Assembly: GCA_963402885.1 (NCBI GenBank)
Contig: OY727095.1
Coordinates: 6,887,001 to 6,951,000 of the forward strand
From: Antedon bifida
Lineage: Eukaryota; Echinodermata; Crinoidea; Comatulida; Antedonidae
DNA: 64,000 bases
Direction: 5' to 3'
Part shown: one piece after another, positions 13,101-25,100 of the stretch
How the letters are laid out: each line of letters opens with the position of its first letter
How positions within the stretch are numbered: the stretch's first letter is position 1
Notes under the pieces: generated by a model
The model's input: only the letters and a program-made list of their open reading frames with translations
Told to the model about the DNA's origin: nothing
Databases searched by the model: none
Program-made: the position numbers and the translations under genes

Positions 13101-16100
13101 GTTGATGGTTCTGTAGTTGAGGGTTCAGTAGTAGATGGCTCTGTAGTAGATGGCTCTGTTGTTGATGGTTCAGTAGTTGATGGTTCTGTGGTTGATGGCT
13201 CAGTAGTTGAGGGCTCTGTAGTTGATGGCTCAGTAGTTGAGGGCTCTGTGGTTGATGGCTCAGTAGTCGATGGCTCTGTGGTTGAGGGCTCAGTAGTCGA
13301 TGGCTCTGTAGTAGATGGCTCTGTTGTCGATGGTTCAGTAGTTGAGGGTTCAGTAGTAGATGGTTCAGTAGTAGATGGCTCAGTAGTAGATGGTTCAGTA
13401 GTTGAGGGCTCTGTCGTTGATGGTTCTGTAGTAGATGGTTCAGTAGTTGAGGGCTCTGTAGTTGATGGCTCAGTAGTTGAGGGCTCTGTTGTTGATGGTT
13501 CAGTAGTTGAGGGCTCTGTTGTTGATGGTTCTGTAGTTGAGGGTTCAGTAGTAGATGGTTCAGTAGTCGATGGCTCTGTAGTAGATGGCTCTGTTGTTGA
13601 TGGTTCAGTAGTTGATGGTTCTGTGGTTGATGGCTCAGTAGTTGAGGGCTCTGTAGTTGATGGCTCAGTAGTTGAGGGCTCTGTTGTTGATGGTTCAGTA
13701 GTTGAGGGCTCTGTTGTTGATGGTTCTGTAGTAGATGGTTCAGTAGTTGAGGGTTCAGTAGTTGAGGGCCCTGTTGTTGATGTCTCAGTAGTAGATGGTT
13801 CAGTAGTTGAGGGCTCTGTTGTTGATGGTTCTGTAGTTGAGGGTTCAGTAGTAGATGGTTCAGTAGTCGATGGCTCTGTAGTAGATGGCTCTGTTGTTGA
13901 TGGTTCAGTAGTTGATGGTTCTGTGGTTGATTGCTCAGTAGTTGAGGGCTCTGTAGTTGATGGCTCTGTTGTTGATGGCTCAGTAGTTGAGGGCTCTGTT
14001 GTTGATGGTTCAGTAGTAGATGGTTCAGTAGTAGATGGCTCTGTGGTTGAGGGCTCAGTAGTTGATGGCTCTGTTGTTGATGGCTCAGTAGTTGATGGCT
14101 CAGTAGTTGAGGGCTCAGTAGTTGAGGGCTCAGTAGTTGAGGGCTCAGTAGTTGATGGTTCAGTAGTTGATGGTTCAGTAGTTGATGGTTCAGTAGTTGA
14201 TGGCTCTGTAGTTGATGGCTCTGTTGTTGATGGTTCAGTAGTTGATGGCTCAGTAGTAGATGGTTCAGTAGTTGAGGGCTCTGTCGTTGATGGTTCTGTA
14301 GTAGATGGTTCAGTAGTTGAGGGCTCTGTTGTTGATGGTTCAGTAGTTGAGGGCTCTGTTGTTGATGGTTCTGTAGTTGAGAGTTCAGTAGTAGATGGCT
14401 CTGTTGTCGATGGTTCAGTAGTTGAGGGTTCAGTAGTAGATGGTTCAGTAGTCGATGGCTCTGTAGTAGATGGCTCTGTTGTCGATGGTTCAGTAGTTGA
14501 TGGCTCTGTGGTTGATGGCTCAGTAGTTGAGGGCTCTGTAGTTGAAGGCTCAGTAGTCGATGGCTCTGTGGTTGAGGGCTCTGTAGTTGAGGGCTCTGTT
14601 GTTGATGGTTCAGTAGTTGAGGGCTCTGTTGTTGATGGTTCTGTAGTAGATGGTTCAGTAGTTGAGGGTTCAGTAGTTGAGGACCCTGTTGTTGATGGCT
14701 CAGTAGTAGATGGTTCAGTAGTTGAGGGCTCTGTTGTTGATGGTTCTGTAGTTGAGGGTTCAGTAGTAGATGGTTCAGTAGTCGATGGCTCTGTAGTAGA
14801 TGGCTCTGTTGTTGATGGTTCAGTAGTTGATGGTTCTGTGGTTGATGGCTCAGTAGTTGAGGGCTCTGTAGTTGATGGCTCTGTTGTTGATGGCTCAGTA
14901 GTTGAGGGCTCTGTTGTTGATGGTTCAGTAGTAGATGGTTCAGTAGTAGATGGCTCTGTGGTTGAGGGCTCAGTAGTTGATGGCTCTGTTGTTGATGGCT
15001 CTGTTGTTAATGGCTCAGTAGTTGATGGCTCAGTAGTTGAGGGCTCAGTAGTTGAGGGCTCAGTAGTTGAGGGCTCAGTAGTTGATGGTTCAGTAGTTGA
15101 TGGTTCAGTAGTTGATGGCTCTGTAGTTGATGGCTCTGTTGTTGATGGTTCAGTAGTTGATGGCTCAGTAGTAGATGGTTCAGTAGTTGAGGGCTCTGTC
15201 GTTGATGGTTCTGTAGTAGATGGTTCTGTAGTAGATGGTTCAGTAGTTGAGGGCTCTGTTGTTGATGGTTCAGTAGTTGAGGGCTCTGTTGTTGATGGTT
15301 CTGTAGTTGAGAGTTCAGTAGTAGATGGCTCTGTTGTTGATGGTTCAGTAGTTGATGGTTCTGTGGTTGATGGCTCAGTAGTTGAGGGCTCTGTAGTTGA
15401 TGGCTCAGTAGTTGAGGGCTCTGTTGTTGATGGTTCAGTAGTTGAGGGCTCTGTTGTTGATGGTTCTGTAGTAAATGGTTCAGTAGTTGAAGGTTCAGTA
15501 GTAGATGGTTCAGTAGTCGATGGCTCTGTAGTAGATGGCTCTGTTGTCGATGGTTCAGTAGTTGAGGGTTCAGTAGTAGATGGTTCAGTAGTCGATGGCT
15601 CTGTAGTAGATGGCTCTGTTGTCGATGGTTCAGTAGTTGATGGCTCTGTGGTTGATGGCTCAGTGGTTGATGGCTCAGTAGTTGAGGGCTCTGTAGTTGA
15701 AGGCTCAGTAGTCGATGGCTCTGTGGTTGAGGGCTCTGTAGTTGAGGGCTCTGTTGTTGATGGTTCTGTAGTAGATGGTTCAGTAGTTGAGGGTTCAGTA
15801 GTAGATGGTTCAGTAGTCGATGGCTCTGTAGTAGATGGCTCTGTTGTCGATGGTTCAGTAGTTGAGGGTTCAGTAGTAGATGGTTCAGTAGTTGATGGCT
15901 CAGTAGTAGATGGTTCAGTAGTTGAGGGCTCTGTCATTGATGGTTCTGTAGTAGATGGTTCAGTAGTTGAGGGCTCTGTAGTTGATGGCTCAGTAGTTGA
16001 GGGCTCTGTTGTTGATGGTTCAGTAGTTGAGGGCTCTGTTGTTGATGGTTCTGTAGTTGAGGGTTCAGTAGTAGATGGTTCAGTAGTCGATGGCTCTGTA

Positions 16101-19100
16101 GTAGATGGCTCTGTTGTTGATGGTTCAGTAGTTGATGGTTTTGTGGTTGATGGCTCAGTAGTTGAGGGCTCTGTAGTTGATGGCTCAGTAGTTGAGGGCT
16201 CTGTTGTTGATGGTTCAGTAGTTGAGGGCTCTGTTGTTGATGGTTCTGTAGTAGATGGTTCAGTAGTTGAGGGTTCAGTAGTAGATGGTTCAGTAGTCGA
16301 TAGCTCTGTAGTAGATGGCTCTGTTGTCGATGGTTCAGTAGTTGAGGGTTCAGTAGTAGATGGTTGAGTAGTCGATGGCTCTGTAGTAGATGGCTCTGTT
16401 GTCGATGGTTCAGTAGTTGATGGCTCTGTGGTTGATGGCTCAGTAGTCGATGGTTCAGTAGTTGAGGGCTCTGTTGTTGATGGCTCAGTAGTAGATGGTT
16501 CAGTAGTTGAGGGTTCAGTAGTCGATGGCTCTGTAGTAGATGGCTCTGTGGTCGATGGTTCAGTAGTTGAGGGCTCTGTAGTTGAAGGCTCAGTAGTCGA
16601 TGGCTCTGTGGTTGAGGGCTCTGTAGTTGATGGCTCAGTAGTTGAGGGCTCTGTTGTTGATGGCTCAGTAGTAGATGGTTCAGTAGTTGAGGGTTCAGTA
16701 GTCGATGGCTCTGTAGTAGATGGCTCTGTTGTTGATGGCTCAGTAGTTGATGGCTCAGTAGTTGAGGGCTCTGTAGTTGATGGCTCAGTAGTTGAGGGCT
16801 CAGTAGTTGATGGTTCTGTGGTTGATGGTTCTGTGGTTGATGGCTCTGTTGTTGATGGCTCTGTTGTTGATGGTTCAGTAGTTGATGGTTCAGTAGTAGA
16901 TGGTTCAGTAGTTGAGGGCTCTGTCGTTGATGGTTCTGTAGTAGATGGCTCAGTAGTTGAGGGCTCTGTAGTTGATGGCTCAGTAGTTGAGGGCTCTGTT
17001 GTTGATGGTTCAGTAGTTGAGGGTTCAGTAGTCGATGGCTCTGTAGTAGATGGCTCTGTTGTTGATGGCTCTGTTGTTGATGGCTCAGTAGTTGATGGCT
17101 CAGTAGTTGATGGCTCAGTAGTTGAGGGCTCAGTAGTCGAAGGCTCTGTAGTAGATGGCTCTGTTGTCGATGGTTCAGTAGTAGATGGTTCAGTAGTTGA
17201 GGGTTCAGTAGTCGATGGCTCTGTAGTAGATGGCTCTGTTGTCGATGGTTCAGTAGTAGATGGTTCTGTGGTTGATGGCTCTGTAGTTGAGGGCTCAGTG
17301 GTTGATGGCTCAGTAGTAGATGGTTCAGTAGTTGAGGGTTCAGTAGTCGATGGCTCTGTAGTAGATGGCTCTGTTGTCGATGGCTCTGTTGTCGATGGTT
17401 CAGTAGTAGATGGTTCTGTGGTTGAGGGCTCTGTGGTTGAGGGCTCTGTAGTTGATGGCTCAGTGGTTGATGGCTCAGTAGTTGAGGGCTCTGTTGTTGA
17501 TGGCTCAGTAGTTGAGGGCTCTGTTGTTGATGGTTCAGTAGTAGATGGTTCAGTAGTAGATGGCTCTGTGGTTGATGGCTCAGTAGTAGATGGCTCTGTA
17601 GTTGATGGCTCAGTAGTTGAGGGCTCTGTTGTTGATGGTTCAGTAGTTGAAGGCTCTGTCGTTGATAGTTCAGTAGTAGATGGTTCTGTGGTTGATGGCT
17701 CAGTAGTTGAGGGCTCTGTCGTTGATGGTTCTGTAGTAGATGGTTCAGTAGTTGAGGGCTCTGTTGTTGATGGTTCAGTAGTTGATGGTTCTGTAGTTGA
17801 GAGTTCAGTAGTAGATGGTTCAGTAGTCGATGGCTCTGTTGTTGATGGTTCAGTAGTTGATGGTTCTGTGGTTGATGGCTCAGTAGTTGAGGGCTCAGTA
17901 GTTGAGGGCTCTGTAGTTGATGGCTCAGTAGTTGAGGGCTCTGTTGTTGATAGTTCTGTAGTAGATGATTCAGTAGTGGAGGGTTCAGTAGTTGAGGGTT
18001 CAGTAGTTGAGGGTTCAGTAGTTGATGGCTGTGTAGTAGATGGCTCTGTTGTCGATGGTTCAGTAGTAGATGGTTCAGTAGTCGATGGCTCTGTAGTAGA
18101 TGGCTCTGTTGTCGATGGTTCAGTAGTTGATGGCTCTGTGGTTGATGGCTCTGTGGTTGATGGCTCAGTAGTTGAGGGCTCTGTAGTTGAAGGCTCAGTA
18201 GTCGATGGCTCTGTGGTTGAGGGCTCTGTAGTTGAGGGCTCTGTTGTTGATGGTTCTGTAGTAGATGGTTCAGTAGTTGAGGGTTCAGTAGTAGATGGTT
18301 CAGTAGTCGATGGCTCTGTAGTAGATGACTCTGTTGTCGATGGTTCAGTAGTTGAGGGTTCAGTAGTAGATGGTTCAGTAGTTGATGCCTCAGTAGTAGA
18401 TGGTTCAGTAGTTGAGGGCTCTGTCGTTGATGGTTCTGTAGTAGATGGTTCAGTAGTTGAGGGCTCTGTAGTTGATGGCTCAGTAGTAGATGGCTCAGTA
18501 GTTGAGGGCTCTGTCGTTGATGGTTCTGTAGTAGATGGTTCAGTAGTTGAGGGCTCTGTAGTTGATGGCTCAGTAGTTGAGGGCTCTGTTGTTGATGGTT
18601 CAGTAGTTGAGGGCTCTGTTGTTGATGGTTCTGTAGTTGAGGGTTCAGTAGTAGATGGTTCAGTAGTCGATGGCTCTGTAGTAGATGGCTCTGTTGTTGA
18701 TGGTTCAGTAGTTGATGGTTCTGTGGTTGATGGCTCAGTAGTTGAGGGCTCTGTAGTTGATGGCTCAGTAGTTGAGGGCTCTGTTGTTGATGGTTCAGTA
18801 GTTGAGGGCTCTGTTGTTGATGGCTCAGTAGTCGATGGTTCAGTAGTTGAGGGCTCTGTTGTTGATGGCTCAGTAGTAGATGGTTCAGTAGTTGAGGGTT
18901 CAGTAGTCGATGGCTCTGTAGTAGATGGCTCTGTGGTCGATGGTTCAGTAGTTGAGGGCTCTGTAGTTGAAGGCTCAGTAGTTGAGGGCTCTGTAGTTGA
19001 AGGCTCAGTAGTCAATGGCTCTGTGGTTGAGGGCTCTGTTGTTGATGGCTCTGTTGTTGATGGCTCAGTAGTAGATGGTTCAGTAGTTGAGGGTTCAGTA

Positions 19101-22100
19101 GTCGATGGCTCTGTAGTAGATGGCTCTGTTGTTGATGGCTCTGTTGTTGATGGCTCAGTAGTTGAGGGCTCTGTAGTTGATGGCTCAGTGGTTGATGGTT
19201 CTGTGGTTGATGGCTCTGTTGTTGATGGTTCAGTAGTTGATGGCTCAGTAGTAGATGGTTCAGTAGTTGAGGGCTCTGTCGTTGATGGTTCTGTAGTAGA
19301 TGGTTCAGTAGTCGATGGCTCTGTAGTAGATGGCTCTGTTGTCGATGGTTCAGTAGTTGATGGCTCTGTGGTTGATGGCTCAGTAGTTGAGGGCTCTGTA
19401 GTTGAAGGCTCAGTAGTCGATGGATCTGTGGTTGAGGGCTCTGTAGTTGAGGGCTCTGTTGTTGATGGTTCTGTAGTAGATGGTTCAGTAGTTGAGGGTT
19501 CAGTAGTTGAGGGTTCAGTAGTCGATGGCTCTGTAGTAGATGACTCTGTTGTCGATGGTTCAGTAGTTGAGGGTTCAGTAGTAGATGGTTCAGTAGTTGA
19601 TGCCTCAGTAGTAGATGGTTCAGTAGTTGAGGGCTCTGTCGTTGATGGTTCTGTAGTAGATGGTTCAGTAGTTGAGGGCTCTGTAGTTGAGGGCTCTGTA
19701 GTAGATGGCTCAGTAGTAGATGGCTCAGTAGTTGAGGGCTCTGTAGTAGATGGTTCAGTAGTTGAGGGCTCAGTAGTTGAGGGCTCTGTTGTTGATGGTT
19801 CAGTAGTTGAGGGCTCTGTTGTTGATGGTTCTGTAGTTGAGGGTTCAGTAGTAGATGGTTCAGTAGTCGATGGCTCTGTAGTAGATGGCTCTGTTGTTGA
19901 TGGTTCAGTAGTTGATGGTTCTGTGGTTGATGGCTCAGTAGTTGAGGGCTCTGTAGTTGATGGCTCAGTAGTTGAGGGCTCTGTTGTTGATGGTTCAGTA
20001 GTTGAGGGCTCTGTTGTTGATGGTTCTGTAGTAGATGGTTCAGTAGTTGAGGGTTCAGTAGTAGATGGTTGAGTAGTCGATGGCTCTGTAGTAGATGGCT
20101 CTGTTGTCGATGGTTCAGTAGTTGATGGCTCTGTGGTTGATGGCTCAGTAGTCGATGGTTCAGTAGTTGAGGGCTCTGTTGTTGATGGCTCAGTAGTAGA
20201 TGGTTCAGTAGTTGAGGGTTCAGTAGTCGATGGCTCTGTAGTAGATGGCTCTGTGGTCGATGGTTCAGTAGTTGAGGGCTCTGTAGTTGAAGGCTCAGTA
20301 GTTGAGGGCTCTGTAGTTGAAGGCTCAGTAGTCGATGGCTCTGTGGTTGAGGGCTCTGTTGTTGATGGCTCTGTTGTTGATGGCTCAGTAGTAGATGGTT
20401 CAGTAGTTGAGGGTTCAGTAGTCGATGGCTCTGTAGTAGATGGCTCTGTTGTTGATGGCTCTGTTGTTGATGGCTCAGTAGTTGAGGGCTCTGTAGTTGA
20501 TGGCTCAGTGGTTGATGGTTCTGTGGTTGATGGCTCTGTTGTTGATGGTTCAGTAGTTGATGGCTCAGTAGTAGATGGTTCAGTAGTTGAGGGCTCTGTC
20601 GTTGATGGTTCTGTAGTAGATGGTTCAGTAGTCGATGGCTCTGTAGTAGATGGCTCTGTTGTCGATGGTTCAGTAGTTGATGGCTCTGTGGTTGATGGCT
20701 CAGTAGTTGAGGGCTCTGTAGTTGAAGGCTCAGTAGTCGATGGATCTGTGGTTGAGGGCTCTGTAGTTGAGGGCTCTGTTGTTGATGGTTCTGTAGTAGA
20801 TGGTTCAGTAGTTGAGGGTTCAGTAGTTGAGGGTTCAGTAGTCGATGGCTCTGTAGTAGATGACTCTGTTGTCGATGGCTCTGTAGTAGATGACTCTGTT
20901 GTCGATGGTTCAGTAGTTGAGGGTTCAGTAGTAGATGGTTCAGTAGTTGATGGCTCAGTAGTAGATGGCTCAGTAGTAGATGGTTCAGTAGTTGAGGGCT
21001 CTGTCGTTGATGGTTCTGTAGTTGATGGTTCAGTAGTTGACGGCTCTGTAGTTGATGGCTCAGTAGTAGATGGTTCAGTAGTTGAGGGCTCTGTCGTTGA
21101 TGGTTCTGTAGTAGATGGTTCAGTAGTTGAGGGCTCTGTAGTTGATGGCTCAGTAGTTGAGGGCTCTGTTGTTGATGGTTCTGTAGTTGAGGGTTCAGTA
21201 GTCGATGGCTCTGTAGTAGATGGCTCTGTTGTTGATGGTTCAGTAGTTGATGGTTCTGTGGTTGATGGCTCAGTAGTTGAGGGCTCTGTAGTTGATGGCT
21301 CAGTAGTTGAGGGCTCTGTTGTTGATGGTTCAGTAGTTGAGGGCTCTGTTGTTGATGGTTCTGTTGTTGATGGTTCTGTAGTAGATGGTTCAGTAGTTGA
21401 GGGTTCAGTAGTAGATGGTTCAGTAGTCGATGGCTCTGTAGTAGATGGCTCTGTTGTCGATGGTTCAGTAGTTGATGGCTCTGTGGTTGATGGCTCAGTA
21501 GTCGATGGTTCAGTAGTTGAGGGCTCTGTTGTTGATGGCTCAGTAGTAGATGGTTCAGTAGTTGAGGGTTCAGTAGTCGATGGCTCTGTAGTAGATGGCT
21601 CTGTGGTCGATGGTTCAGTAGTTGAGGGCTCTGTAGTTGAAGGCTCAGTAGTCGATGGCTCTGTGGTTGAGGGCTCTGTAGTTGATGGCTCAGTAGTTGA
21701 GGGCTCTGTTGTTGATGGCTCAGTAGTAGATGGTTCAGTAGTTGAGGGTTCAGTAGTCGATGGCTCTGTAGTAGATGGCTCTGTTGTTGATGGCTCTGTT
21801 GTTGATGGCTCAGTAGTTGAGGGCTCTGTAGTTGATGGCTCAGTAGTTGAGGGCTCAGTAGTTGAGGGCTCAGTAGTTGATGGTTCTGTGGTTGATGGCT
21901 CTGTAGTTGATGGCTCTGTAGTTGATGGTTCAGTAGTTGATGGCTCAGTAGTAGATGGTTCAGTAGTTGAGGGCTCTGTCGTCGATGGTTCTGTAGTAGA
22001 TGGTTCGGTAGTTGAGGGCTCTGTAGTTGATGGCTCAGTAGTTGAGGGCTCTGTTGTTGATGGTTCAGTAGTTGAGGGCTCTGTTGTTGATGGTTCTGTA

Positions 22101-25100
22101 GTTGAGGGTTCAGTAGTAGATGGTTCAGTAGTCGATGGCTCTGTAGTAGATGGATCTGTTGTTGATGGTTCAGTAGTTGATGGTTCTGTGGTTGATGGCT
22201 CAGTAGTAGATGGTTCAGTAGTTGAGGGTTCAGTAGTCGATGGCTCTGTGGTTGAGGGCTCTGTAGTCGATGGCTCTGTGGTTGAGGGCTCTGTTGTTGA
22301 TGGCTCAGTAGTAGATGGTTCAGTAGTTGAAGGTTCAGTAGTAGATGGCTCTGTAGTAGATGGCTCTGTTGTTGATGGCTCTGTTGTTGATGGCTCAGTA
22401 GTTGAGGGCTCTGTAGTTGATGGCTCAGTAGTTGAGGGCTCAGTAGTTGATGGTTCTGTGGTTGATGGCTCTGTAGTTGATGGCTCTGTTGTTGATGGTT
22501 CAGTAGTTGATGGCTCAGTAGTAGATGGTTCAGTAGTTGAGGGCTCTGTCGTTGATGGTTCTGTAGTAGATGGTTCAGTAGTTGAGGGCTCTGTAGTTGA
22601 TGGCTCAGTAGTTGAGGGCTCTGTTGTTGATGGTTCAGTAGTTGAGGGCTCTGTTGTTGATGGTTCTGTAGTTGAGGGTTCAGTAGTAGATGGTTCAGTA
22701 GTCGATGGCTCTGTAGTAGATGGCTCTGTTGTTGATGGTTCAGTAGTTGATGGTTCTGTGGTTGATGGCTCAGTAGTTGAGGGCTCTGTAGTTGAAGGTT
22801 CAGTAGTCGATGGCTCTGTGGTTGAGGGCTCTGTAGTTGATGGCTCAGTAGTTGAGGGCTCTGTTGTTGATGGCTCAGTAGTTGAGGGCTCTGTTGTTGA
22901 TGGTTCAGTAGTAGATGGTTCAGTAGTTGAGGGTTCAGTAGTCGATGGCTCTGTAGTAGATGGCTCTGTTGTTGATGGATCTGTGGTTGATGGCTCCGTA
23001 GTTGAGGGCTCTGTAGTTGATGGCTCAGTAGTTGAGGGCTCTGTTGTTGACGGTTCAGTAGTTGAGGGCTCTGTAGTTGATGGCTCTGTAGTTGATGGCT
23101 CAGTAGTAGATGGTTCAGTAGTTGAGGGCTCTGTCGTTGATGGTTCTGTAGTAGATGGTTCAGTAGTTGAGGGCTCTGTTGTTGATGGTTCAGTAGTAGA
23201 TGGTTCAGTAGTTGAGGGTTCAGTAGTCGATGGCTCTGTAGTAGATGGCTCTGTTGTTGATGGCTCTGTGGTTGATGGCTTAGTAGTTGAGGGCTCTGTT
23301 GTTGACGGTTCAGTAGTTGAGGGCTCTGTCGTTGATGGTTCAGTAGTAGATGGTTCTGTGGTTGATGGCTCAGTAGTTGAGGGCTCTGTAGTTGATGGCT
23401 CAGTAGTTGATGGCTCAGTAGTTGAGGGTTCTGTAGTAGATGGCTCTGTTGTTGATGGCTCTGTGGTTGATGGTTCAGTAGTTGAGGGCTCTGTAGTTGA
23501 GGGCTCTGTAGTTGATGGCTCTGTAGTTGATGGTTCAGTAGTCGATGGCTCTGTAGTAGATGGCTCTGTTGTTGAGGGCTCTGTCGTTGATGGTTCAGTA
23601 GTAGATGGTTCTGTGGTTGATGGCTCAGTAGTTGAGGGCTCTGTAGTTGATGGTTCAGTAGTAGATGGTTCTGTGGTTGATGGCTCTGTAGTTGATGGCT
23701 CTGTAGTTGATGGCTCAGTAGTAGATGGCTCTGTTGTTGATGGCTCTGTGGTTGATGGTTCAGTAGTTGAGGGCTCTGTAGTTGATGGCTCTGTAGTTGA
23801 TGGCTCTGTAGTTGATGGTTCAGTAGTCGATGGCTCTGTAGTAGATGGCTCTGTTGTTGATGGCTCTGTGGTTGATGGTTCAGTAGTTGAGGGCTCTGTA
23901 GTTGATGGCTCAGTAGTTGAGGGTTCAGTAGTCGATGGCTCTGTAGTAGATGGCTCTGTAGTAGATGGCTCTGTTGTCGATGGTTCAGTAGTAGATGGTT
24001 CAGTAGTTGAGGGTTCAGTAGTCAACGGCTCTGTAGTTGAGGGCTCTGTAGTTGATGGCTCAGTAGTTAAGGGCTCTGTTGTTGATGGTTCAGTAGTTGA
24101 GGGCTCTGTCGTTGATGGTTCAGTAGTAGATGGTTCTGTGGTTGATGGTTCTGTGGTTGATGGCTCTGTAGTTGATGGCTCAGTAGTTGAGGGCTCTGTA
24201 GTAGATGGCTCTGTTGTTGATGGCTCTGTAGTAGATGGTTCAGTAGTTGAGGGCTCCGTAGTTGATGGCTCTGTAGTTGATGGTTCAGTAGTCGATGGCT
24301 CTGTAGTAGATGGCTCTGTAGTTGATGGTTCTGTGGTTGATGGTTCTGTGGTTGATGGCTCAGTAGTTGAGGGCTCTGTAGTTGATGGCTCAGTAGTTGA
24401 GGGCTCTGTTGTTGAGGGCTCTGTAGTAGATGGCTCTGTCGTTGATGGTTCTGTGGTTGATGGTTCAGTAGTAGGTGGTTCAGCGATGGGTTCAACTTAA
24501 AAATAAAAAAAATTTAAAATAAAATGAATTAATAATTATGATATCTCTTTAGTATAGATTTTAAAGTGAATAAGTTAGTTTAAAAATCATTAGTTTGATG
24601 TTTTGAATGACAGTAGTTATGTCAAAACACATACAATAAAGACTAAAACTAATATTAGAAATTAAACACCGGCAACGACAACAGCAACAACAATAATAAT
24701 AAATGAAAATTTAATTCTTTGTTCCCTCCACAAAATTGCTTTTTGGACAGATTAAGACCATATATTATTGGAAGTAGGGATGCATATACAATTATTATGA
24801 ATTATGCACAACAATTGTCAATTTCTAAATAAAAGATCACAAAATGTGCCTGCATTTAAACTTTCGTACTACTCTAGACATACTAATATCAGTCTTGTTT
24901 ATAATCAATGCATGTTTGAAATAATGCGAGTTGGCAGCGCATTTTTCAACATTGGGAGGTCTGTAAAATAAAATCCTACAAAGTACTAAATCATTGTGCC
25001 CAAATCTAGCATAATTATGCTCAGGATTTCGATTCATCTGGCATTTTATAGGTAGGCCTACAATTTTAGAAAATCTATCATAATCTGGCATAATTCTGAA

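Noticed and set aside
24067-24495. Minus-strand Leu/Gln/His-rich frame
   Set aside because: It is the repeat read one base out of phase; the true exon frame covers the same bases.
6957-24500. Plus-strand GSVVD/E open frames of up to 3,136 codons
   Set aside because: They are broken by stops at 16367 and 20072, lack splice sites at the array edges, and vary at amino-acid-changing positions while the minus frame does not. Treated as antisense shadows.
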